DNA of 10,025 nt from contig DAIMKZ010000086.1 in assembly GCA_036721445.1 (NCBI GenBank), forward strand, positions 1 through 10,025, written 5' to 3'. A program made the position numbers and the translations under genes. Positions 1 to 5,925 of this stretch are shown piece by piece (within the stretch, counting starts at the first letter, position 1; each line of letters begins with the position of its first letter). The notes under the pieces were generated by a model. It had not been told where the DNA came from. It did not search any database and saw nothing but the letters and a program-made list of their open reading frames with translations. This stretch comes from UBA4055 sp036721445 (GTDB lineage Bacteria; UBA4055).

Positions 1-1
1 A

Positions 2-292
2 AGCGGAGGTCTTGCTTTTGTAGCTCATCCGTTCTATCTTAAAGATTCTCCTGAAATACTCGAAGACCTGATAGAAAAAAAAATAGACGGTATAGAAACC
101 GTGCATTCATCATATGATGAAGAAACAGGAAAATATCTAGAGGGTTTAGCTGCTTCGAACAAACTCCTTAGATCCGGCGGAAGCGACTGTCACGGACGGC
201 GGAAGACGGGTAAAAAACTTATGGGTGAATATTTCATACCTTATTCGTATATAGAAGCAATGAAGGAAAAACTCGGAGGGACAGGAAAATGA
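2..292 (+). CDS. PHP-domain phosphoesterase, C-terminal part (TrpH/YciV-like), cut by window edge
   Basis: The frame is open from base 2 to a TGA at 290-292, so this is the last 96 residues of a gene that starts outside the window. A GTG at 101 lies inside the open frame and is not taken as the start. The fragment carries two late motifs of the PHP metallo-phosphoesterase fold: GGLAFVAHP at its first residues and GGSDCHG further on. Their His and Asp residues are metal ligands in this family. The order AHP, then DGIET, then GSDCHG resembles the COG0613 group (TrpH, YciV/RNase AM), whose members act on nucleotide or RNA 5' ends. The exact substrate cannot be read from a fragment. Its stop overlaps the gpsA start by 4 bases (ATGA), so the two are probably co-translated. 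Confidence 0.8.
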   Translation, partial: SGGLAFVAHPFYLKDSPEILEDLIEKKIDGIETVHSSYDEETGKYLEGLAASNKLLRSGGSDCHGRRKTGKKLMGEYFIPYSYIEAMKEKLGGTGK

Positions 293-1290
293 AAATATGC
301 GTTCTCGGAGCTGGAGCTTGGGGACTCGCAATAGCGGATCTTTTGACAACGAAAGGTTACGATCTGACAGTATGGGAGTTCGACGATTCGGTATGCGACG
401 AACTTGACTCGAAAAGAGAGATACCTTCAAAACTGCCCGGATACAGAATACCGGACAAGATAACTTTCACCAGCAATATCCTCCATGCGCTGGAGAACTC
501 CAACGTCGTAATCAACGCGGTTCCGACCCAGTTCATAAGGGGATATTTCGACAGCATAAGAGAGGTTGATTTTACCGGAATGACAGTAGTGAACGTGTCA
601 AAAGGGATGGAGGTTTCGACCGGTAAAGACATCCGTGAAATGTTCATTTCGGAATTCGACACCATCAGCGACGACAATTTCGTAATAGTTGCAGGACCGT
701 CTTTTGCCGTAGAAGTAGCCATATACAAAGCGCCGACAGCAGTGGTAGCAGCCTCCAAGAATATCAATGCGGCGAATCTTATAAGAGAAGTTTTCTCTAA
801 TGAGTATTTCAGAGTATATTCGAACGACGATGTGATAGGCGTCGAGATAGGAGGAAGCGTCAAGAACATACTCGCGATAGCTGCCGGAGTGATCGACGGG
901 CTCGGTCTCGGCAACAACACGAAAGCCGCGATGCTGACAAGAGGACTAGCGGAAATGATCAGGTTCGGGATCGAAATGGGCGCTAAACGCGAGACGTTCT
1001 CAGGCCTCTCAGGTATAGGCGACATGATCCTGACCTGCAACTCGAATCTTTCAAGGAACTGGCAGGTGGGCAATAGGATAGCTAAGGGTGAGAAGATCGA
1101 AGATATTATCCGGAACCTGAACATGGTCGCTGAAGGTGTCGAGACCTGCAGGGTCGTGAACAGGATCGCCGCGGAGATGAACGTGAGCATGCCGATCGTG
1201 TCAATGGTCCACGAGGTACTGTTCAGCGGCACGGACCCGAAGATCGCGATAACCGAACTCATGACCAGAGAAAAGAAGATAGAGGACTGA
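289..1290 (+). CDS. gpsA: NAD(P)+-dependent glycerol-3-phosphate dehydrogenase
   Basis: This cytosolic enzyme reduces dihydroxyacetone phosphate to sn-glycerol 3-phosphate, the backbone for phospholipid synthesis. The 333-residue length is normal for GpsA. The Rossmann glycine motif GAGAWG is at residues 7-12. SKGME follows with Lys105, then GPSFAVEV (136-143), then GGSVKN with the conserved Lys192. After that come the helical substrate-binding segment GLGLGNNTKAA (204-214), GLSGIGDMILTC (239-250) and AEGVET (281-286). The order and spacing fit the family and no key motif is missing. The ATG start is supported by GGAGGG at 275-280, with an 8-base spacer. The start overlaps the upstream stop by 4 bases, and the stop overlaps the rsmI start by 1 base. 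Confidence 0.97.
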   Translation: MKICVLGAGAWGLAIADLLTTKGYDLTVWEFDDSVCDELDSKREIPSKLPGYRIPDKITFTSNILHALENSNVVINAVPTQFIRGYFDSIREVDFTGMTVVNVSKGMEVSTGKDIREMFISEFDTISDDNFVIVAGPSFAVEVAIYKAPTAVVAASKNINAANLIREVFSNEYFRVYSNDDVIGVEIGGSVKNILAIAAGVIDGLGLGNNTKAAMLTRGLAEMIRFGIEMGAKRETFSGLSGIGDMILTCNSNLSRNWQVGNRIAKGEKIEDIIRNLNMVAEGVETCRVVNRIAAEMNVSMPIVSMVHEVLFSGTDPKIAITELMTREKKIED

Positions 1291-1991
1291 TGGCAGGCTG
1301 GCTTTACATAGTATCCGTGCCGATAGGGAATTACGGCGATATGACTGTGCGCGCCGTCGAGACGCTCAGGAGCGCCGATGTTATTGCCTGCGAGGACACG
1401 AGGAAAACCGGAATACTGCTTAAACATTTTGAAATAGAGGCGAAGCTTTTCAGCTATCACGACCACAATGAGAATTTCAAAACTGATATTCTTGTTCAGC
1501 GTCTCCTCGCAGGTGACAGTGTGGCCGTCGTCTCGGATGCGGGCACGCCCTGCATCTCGGATCCCGGCTACAGGATAGTCCGGGCGGCGCGGGAGAACGG
1601 CATTGCCGTTGAAGGTGTTCCCGGCGCTTGCGCCGCGATAAACGCGCTCGTCGTGTCGGGCATGCCTACCGACAGTTTCGTGTTCGAGGGTTTCCTTCCC
1701 CACAAAAAAGGCAGGAATACGAAACTGAAAGAATTATTTTCGGAAAAAAAGACTATAATACTGTATGAATCCGTTCACAGAATAGAAAAACTGATCACCG
1801 AGCTGAGTGAGATCATGCCGGACAGAAGGATTTGCGTAATGCGTGAAATGACAAAAATATATGAAGAGCATTTAAACGGGCTGCCCGGTGAAGTACTGGC
1901 TGAACTCAAAAAGAAAACACCGAAAGGAGAGTTCGTAATTGTTATAGAAGGCTCCTCGGTCAGTTCAAAATCTAAATCACGGGAGAACTGA
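1290..1991 (+). CDS. rsmI: 16S rRNA (cytidine-1402-2'-O)-methyltransferase
   Basis: RsmI uses S-adenosylmethionine to 2'-O-methylate C1402 in the decoding centre of 16S rRNA. The 233 residues carry the full tetrapyrrole-methylase-fold signature: VPIGNYGD (10-17), EDTRKT (35-40), SDAGTP (82-87), ISDPG (89-93), VPGA (110-113), GFLPHKKG (134-141), YESVHR (159-164), REMTKIYEE (185-193) and KGEFV (212-216). Many RsmI proteins are about 280 residues with a small C-terminal helical domain. This one stops just after the catalytic core, so that domain is absent. The ATG overlaps the gpsA stop (TGATG), and GAGGA at 1282-1286 lies close upstream. GC content is patchy, with a rich block in the middle of the gene. 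A second, diverged paralogue lies one gene downstream. Confidence 0.95.
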   Translation: MAGWLYIVSVPIGNYGDMTVRAVETLRSADVIACEDTRKTGILLKHFEIEAKLFSYHDHNENFKTDILVQRLLAGDSVAVVSDAGTPCISDPGYRIVRAARENGIAVEGVPGACAAINALVVSGMPTDSFVFEGFLPHKKGRNTKLKELFSEKKTIILYESVHRIEKLITELSEIMPDRRICVMREMTKIYEEHLNGLPGEVLAELKKKTPKGEFVIVIEGSSVSSKSKSREN

Positions 1992-1993
1992 AA

Positions 1994-3553
1994 ATGAAGA
2001 AAACGGTTATGTTCTTAATGATGATATTTACAATGCTGTTCCCGCAGGCTGTAGATATGGCGGTACTAGATTTCACTGTGAATTCTTCGGATAACGAAAT
2101 GGATTTCCTTTCTTCAGGGATAAGCGACATCATAGTGACAACGCTGGGTGAAAAACCGAATATCGGTCTGGTTGAAAGAGAGAAACTCGCGAAAATAATT
2201 GAAGAGTTAAGCCTGAATAACTCCGGCCTCGTTTCAGATACGGAGCAGGTTAAGATAGGGGAGCTGACAGGTGCGGAATTCGTGATAACCGGGAGCATAA
2301 CTTTCATTAACTCGTCATTTATGATAAACAGTAAGGTACTGGAGGTCAAAACGGGCAGGATCGTATCGACGCAGAGCGTAAAAGGAGGCAATAAGGAAAA
2401 GATATTCGACTGCGTGGACGATCTGGCAGGGAAAATATATACCGATATTAATACTGCCTCGAACAACTATGGCGACGGTCCTAAACTTGAGGTCGCTTTC
2501 GTGATCGACACTACCGGGAGCATGGGAGACGAGATCAATGTGGTCAAGTCGAAGATCATCTCAATGATAGACGAGATACTTCAGGGTACGCCTAAGCCGA
2601 TAGTCCGGTTCGCGATTGTTGCATATAAGGACAGAGGGGACGCTTACGTTACTCAGATATATGATTTCGAATCAGATGTAAATTTAATAAAGCAGGATAT
2701 AAATTCACTGACCGCGACCGGCGGCGGAGATTTTCCTGAATCCGTTGTAGAAGCTCTGCATAAAGCTATGTTCGATCTGTCCTGGTCGAAAAATGACGGA
2801 AAAACAGGCAAGCTGTGTTTTCTGATCGGTGATGCGGAACCTCAGAATTACAGGGACGATTTAAGCGAGAAGGACATCATTTCTGAAGCCTTAAAAAATT
2901 CTCTTTCCATAAGTTCGATCTCGTGCTCGGGAAACTCAAAAGAAGGTATCAGGCGTTTTCAGGACCTTTCAAACAGAACGAACGGAACTTTTTCATTTCT
3001 AACATACACCCAGGAAGTTGTCGACCAGTCGGGGAAAGAGTATGTCGTCGTAACAGAGGGCGATGCCGAGGTCGTTCTGGATGAGAAAGCTGTCGGCGGT
3101 TCTTCCGATAAAGATGAATCAGCATCGGATTATTTTATGACCGAGAGGGCTAAAAAGAAAGCCGATCGGGCCAGAAGCGAGGATAAACCTAAAGAGCAGG
3201 CTCTTGAGGAAGAGAAGGATTTTCTTACAGCGGCTCCGACAGTAGAAAAAGAAGAGGCCAGAAGAGTGATATCATCAAGCACGAACAAGGGCGAAAAAAA
3301 GAACAATCTGGACAAGATAATGAGCGAGCAGATCAAGGTCATAGCCGAGAAGCAGGGTGTAAAATATGATGAGCCTAAAAAGCCGGAACCTGAGAAAAAG
3401 AAACCTGAACCTTTAAAGAAAAAGATATTGATAGAAGAAGCGGTTAATAAGAAGGACAGTGATTCAACAAAAGTAGATACAAAACCGGCTGTATTAAGAC
3501 CCTCATCAGTGAAACCGGCGAAAAATACAGGAAGCAGCGGAATTGGCAGATAA
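1994..3553 (+). CDS. Secreted CsgG/FlgO-like plus von Willebrand A domain protein with Lys/Glu/Pro-rich tail
   Basis: This is a 519-residue protein with four parts. Residues 1-19 form a signal peptide (Lys-Lys, a Met/Phe-rich core, then PQA as a likely cleavage site). There is no lipobox Cys, unlike CsgG itself. Residues about 20-150 resemble the CsgG/FlgO N-terminal fold: MAVLDFTV, a helix ending in LGEK, LVEREKL (59-65), ELTGAEFVITGSI (90-102) and TGRIVSTQSVKG (120-131). Residues about 165-345 form a VWA domain. Its metal-binding MIDAS motif is DTTGSM (172-177), completed by a Thr/Gly loop before GGGDFPESV (243-251) and Asp280 in IGDAEP. Residues about 380-519 are highly charged, with EPK/KPEP repeats near 459-477 and no closing membrane helix. 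The protein is likely periplasmic or outer-membrane associated. Its role is unknown; adhesion or assembly of an envelope structure is inference. ATG follows GGGAGA at 1981-1986. It sits between two RsmI-family genes. Confidence 0.85.
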   Translation: MKKTVMFLMMIFTMLFPQAVDMAVLDFTVNSSDNEMDFLSSGISDIIVTTLGEKPNIGLVEREKLAKIIEELSLNNSGLVSDTEQVKIGELTGAEFVITGSITFINSSFMINSKVLEVKTGRIVSTQSVKGGNKEKIFDCVDDLAGKIYTDINTASNNYGDGPKLEVAFVIDTTGSMGDEINVVKSKIISMIDEILQGTPKPIVRFAIVAYKDRGDAYVTQIYDFESDVNLIKQDINSLTATGGGDFPESVVEALHKAMFDLSWSKNDGKTGKLCFLIGDAEPQNYRDDLSEKDIISEALKNSLSISSISCSGNSKEGIRRFQDLSNRTNGTFSFLTYTQEVVDQSGKEYVVVTEGDAEVVLDEKAVGGSSDKDESASDYFMTERAKKKADRARSEDKPKEQALEEEKDFLTAAPTVEKEEARRVISSSTNKGEKKNNLDKIMSEQIKVIAEKQGVKYDEPKKPEPEKKKPEPLKKKILIEEAVNKKDSDSTKVDTKPAVLRPSSVKPAKNTGSSGIGR

Positions 3554-4217
3554 AGGAAAACTCTATATTGTGGCGATCCCGATCGGCAACAAGACCGACA
3601 TATCGGAACGCGCGCTGGAAACGCTTAAAGCTGCAGATGTGATCTTAACTGAGGAAGCTTCAGCAGTAAAGAGTCTGTTCGCGATCCACAATTTCAAAAA
3701 AGAGTATTTCGTGTTCAACGAGCACAATGAGGAAAAGGACGCTGATTATGCACTTGAATTTCTCCTCAAAGGAGAGAACTGCGCGCTTATATCGGACTGC
3801 GGTACCCCGACTTTCGCCGATCCCGGAAAAGTTCTCCTGCAGCGGTGCTACGCAAAGAACATAACCGTCGTTCCGGTACCAGGGCCGTCTTCGCTCATGA
3901 CGCTCCTTTCTCTCTCTCCGATCGACATCAGGAAATTCCTGTTCGCGGGTTTCATACAGAAAACAAAGCAGGAAAGGGTCGCGGAACTTAAGAAGCTGAA
4001 ATCTCTGCATGTTCCCGTCGTTTTAATGGATACTCCGTACAGGCTGCTAGATGTTATGGAGGACGTTGCCGATATTTTCAATGACAAGCGCATACTGTTC
4101 CTATACAAAGCTACTATGCCGGAAGAAATTATTAAATACGATATGGCATCAAAAATATATCAGTTCTGTAAAAAAAATGAGCTCAAAGGCGAGTTCATGA
4201 TATTAGTTGAAAATTGA
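3543..4217 (+). CDS. RsmI-family SAM-dependent methyltransferase, diverged second paralogue
   Basis: This 224-residue protein has the tetrapyrrole-methylase fold of RsmI. It shows YIVAIPIGNKTD (8-19), SDCGTP (84-89), FADPG (91-95), PVPGPSS (111-117), GFIQKTKQER (136-145), DTPYR (163-167) and a terminal KGEF. The EDTRKT signature of true RsmI is replaced by TEEASAVKS (36-44), and the YESVHR site reads MDTPYR. SAM-binding loops look intact, so it is probably active but may modify another rRNA site or another substrate. It resembles, from memory, the second RsmI-like methylase of Bacteroidetes-type genomes, which also has TPYR. The start is a TTG with AGGAAG at 3529-3534 in front. No ATG or GTG lies at a better place, since a GTG at 3570 would remove the first strand. 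It overlaps the VWA gene by 11 bases and the next gene by 4. Confidence 0.88.
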   Translation: MADKGKLYIVAIPIGNKTDISERALETLKAADVILTEEASAVKSLFAIHNFKKEYFVFNEHNEEKDADYALEFLLKGENCALISDCGTPTFADPGKVLLQRCYAKNITVVPVPGPSSLMTLLSLSPIDIRKFLFAGFIQKTKQERVAELKKLKSLHVPVVLMDTPYRLLDVMEDVADIFNDKRILFLYKATMPEEIIKYDMASKIYQFCKKNELKGEFMILVEN

Positions 4218-5071
4218 AAATATCCGAAGAAAATAAATACTACAGAGAATATAAGCCCGATCTTTTCTGGCAGAGCTATGTTGAGTGTTTCTGGGAATTT
4301 CATATCGCGGAAGAAATACTGACTGAGGCTAATCAGGTTTATCTTCCCGACGGCAGTCCGCAAATAATAGTCGTTCTCGATGGAAGTTATGAGAGGACTT
4401 TTCCTGACGGACGCACTGAGATTATCAGAGATGCTGTGCTGATACCTCAAAGAAATTCTGCTGTAAGGATAAATCACAAACCGGGTACAAGGCTGTTCGG
4501 CATAAGGTTCAGGCCTTACGGAATAAGGTGCGTTGTCCACAGACCGATGTCGGAATTCAAAGAGATGAGCGTACTTCTGACCGGTATCTTCGGTAATAGA
4601 GATACAAAGGAGCTTCAAGCCGCTGTGAAGGAAGTCGATCTAAATAAAAAACATCTCGCGGTACAGAAGATCCTCACTAAACACTTTGAAGCACTGCCCG
4701 TGAACACAAAGATAATAGACATTATAAAATATATCAATATCAATCACGGCACCTCGATCTCCGGACTTGCAAAACGCTTCTCGCTAAGCCAGAGTTCGCT
4801 CGAAAAACTCTTCAATGCATATATAGGGATCTCCGCCAAAAGCTACATGAAGATCATCAGGCTGAATAAATCGGTCAAATACTATAAGAACAGGTCAAAA
4901 CACTATCCCAATCTCACAGCTACAGGCGCTGAAGCAGAATTCTATGACCAGTCGCATTTCATAAAGGATTTCAAACAGATGTCGGGAATCACGCCCGGCC
5001 AGTATTTCAGGGAGAATAATTTCTTCAATATTTTTCTTGTCAGCTCTATAGACGAAAAGACTGATATCTGA
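4214..5071 (+). CDS. AraC-family transcriptional regulator with DUF6597-like N-terminal domain
   Basis: This 285-residue regulator has an N-terminal sensing region (about 9-110) with YREYKP, VECFWEFH (23-30) and LPDGSPQIIVVLDG (44-57). These fit the DUF6597 domain found in front of AraC helix-turn-helix (HTH) domains. The C-terminal DNA-binding region (about 165-268) holds a first HTH around ISGLAKRFSLSQSSLEKLF (182-200). The second HTH ends in the AraC signature FYDQSHFIKDFKQMSGITP (243-261). The effector is unknown. The start is a TTG that overlaps the previous stop (TTGA). A TGA at 4208-4210 closes the frame just upstream, and the first in-frame ATG would delete the sensing domain. No clear Shine-Dalgarno is visible, so translation probably depends on the upstream gene. 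Its targets could include its own operon or the inverted repeat downstream, but nothing in the sequence proves either. Confidence 0.9.
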   Translation: MKISEENKYYREYKPDLFWQSYVECFWEFHIAEEILTEANQVYLPDGSPQIIVVLDGSYERTFPDGRTEIIRDAVLIPQRNSAVRINHKPGTRLFGIRFRPYGIRCVVHRPMSEFKEMSVLLTGIFGNRDTKELQAAVKEVDLNKKHLAVQKILTKHFEALPVNTKIIDIIKYININHGTSISGLAKRFSLSQSSLEKLFNAYIGISAKSYMKIIRLNKSVKYYKNRSKHYPNLTATGAEAEFYDQSHFIKDFKQMSGITPGQYFRENNFFNIFLVSSIDEKTDI

Positions 5072-5145
5072 ATTTTACGATTTTTTACAATTTATATGGT
5101 TTTTGGAATGTTAATTTGCAGTTGAATTAACTGCGAGGTGTTTAA
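5072..5145 (+). promoter_or_regulatory. Intergenic control region with inverted repeat beside the ribosome binding site
   Basis: This 74-base AT-rich gap is the first real gap after six coupled genes. GCAGTT-GAATT-AACTGC at 5118-5134 is a perfect 6-bp inverted repeat with a 5-base loop. It ends directly against GAGGTG (5135-5140), the Shine-Dalgarno of the next gene. A second overlapping pair, TTAATT (5111-5116) and AATTAA (5125-5130), shares the centre. TTTACA at 5084-5089 could be a -35 box, but no strong -10 lies at the right distance. TTAATTTG (5112-5119 or close) partly matches a Bacteroidetes-type -7 box. No terminator hairpin is visible after the araC-type gene. The inverted repeat could be an operator or an RNA hairpin that limits ribosome access. 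Confidence 0.35.
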
Positions 5146-5910
5146 ATGAAAAATAGAAGTGAAATAACAGAGGGACTGAAAAGTCTGCTTGAAAAGAATG
5201 ACAAAGTGATAGCTGTCTGGGAGGGCGGATCAGCGGCGACAGGATTTCTTGACGATCATTCCGATCTTGATCTAGCTGTTGTTTGTGAAGATGATGCAGT
5301 TGAAGATGTCTTTTTTGAAATAGAATCTCATTTAGAGTCGGTGTACGGTATCGAGGAAAAATTCAGGATGCCGGAGCCGGCATGGCACGGTTTTTCGCAG
5401 TGTTTTTATAAAACCGGGAATGTTCCTGAGCTGTTCTATTTTGATATTGCGGTCATAAAAAGATCGAACCCGAACAAGTTCACAGAGACCGACAGGCACG
5501 GTGAAGCAGTCATCTGGTTCGAGAAGGAAAAAATGGTCGTTCCTTCAGTAACCCCTGAAGAAGAGATCATCTCTAAAGGAAAGAAATTATTTCATATGGC
5601 TACGGACACTCTTTTTCTTACAGAGATCGAGCTCAAGAAAGCTCTAGCCAGAAGAAATTTCACCGAAGCTTTCCATCAGTATTTCCTTATTATCTACAGG
5701 ACACTCGGGATCCTGTTAAATCTAAAATACAGACCTTGTAAATCTGATTTCGGTCTCAGGTATGCAGACAGGGATTATGAAAAACATGATGCTGAATTCC
5801 TTGACGGTCTTTTCAAAGTTACTTCTACAGAGGAGTTAAGAGAAAAATCCGACAAAGTTTTACTTCGTATATCGGAGCTGCGCGAAGAACTTGAAACTAA
5901 ATGGAAATAA
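5146..5910 (+). CDS. Nucleotidyltransferase-like protein with C-terminal helical region
   Basis: This 254-residue protein has a minimal nucleotidyltransferase (NTP_transf_2-like) active site. GGSAATG is at 27-33 and SDLDLAVV at 39-46, supplying Asp40 and Asp42. Asp100 in YFDIAV is a good candidate for the third metal-binding acid. The second half (about 135-254) is mostly helical and hydrophobic/charged, a layout seen in antibiotic adenylyltransferases and in uncharacterised relatives. I do not recognise a specific substrate, and aminoglycoside resistance cannot be claimed. No HEPN-type partner lies beside it, so a toxin-antitoxin pair is not supported. GAGGTG at 5135-5140 precedes the ATG by 5 bases. 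Only 15 bases separate its stop from tldD, so the two are probably co-transcribed, although no functional link is known to me. Confidence 0.75.
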   Translation: MKNRSEITEGLKSLLEKNDKVIAVWEGGSAATGFLDDHSDLDLAVVCEDDAVEDVFFEIESHLESVYGIEEKFRMPEPAWHGFSQCFYKTGNVPELFYFDIAVIKRSNPNKFTETDRHGEAVIWFEKEKMVVPSVTPEEEIISKGKKLFHMATDTLFLTEIELKKALARRNFTEAFHQYFLIIYRTLGILLNLKYRPCKSDFGLRYADRDYEKHDAEFLDGLFKVTSTEELREKSDKVLLRISELREELETKWK

Positions 5911-5925
5911 TATAAAGGAGGCACT

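Noticed and set aside
101..292. A short gene starting at GTG 101.
   Set aside because: The same frame is open back to base 2 and encodes the PHP motif GGLAFVAHP, so this is the end of a longer gene.
357..1703. A 448-codon open frame on the minus strand across gpsA and rsmI.
   Set aside because: Both strands cannot easily code here, and the + strand holds two complete families with all motifs. The minus translation has no recognisable motif, and its length follows from the codon use of the real genes.
3130..3342. A 70-codon minus-strand frame opposite the charged tail of the VWA protein.
   Set aside because: Its Ser/Leu/Phe-rich translation is what the reverse of Lys/Glu/Arg codons gives. 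No ribosome site or family motif is seen.
3959..3973. A 15-base exact repeat shared with 8255-8269, encoding KTKQER in both the second methylase and PmbA.
   Set aside because: It is short, lies within unrelated coding regions and has no flanking similarity, so chance in Lys/Gln/Glu codons explains it.
5146..5910. A HEPN/MNT toxin-antitoxin pair based on the nucleotidyltransferase.
   Set aside because: MNT antitoxins are usually much shorter, and no HEPN-type gene is adjacent. The neighbours are araC-type and tldD.
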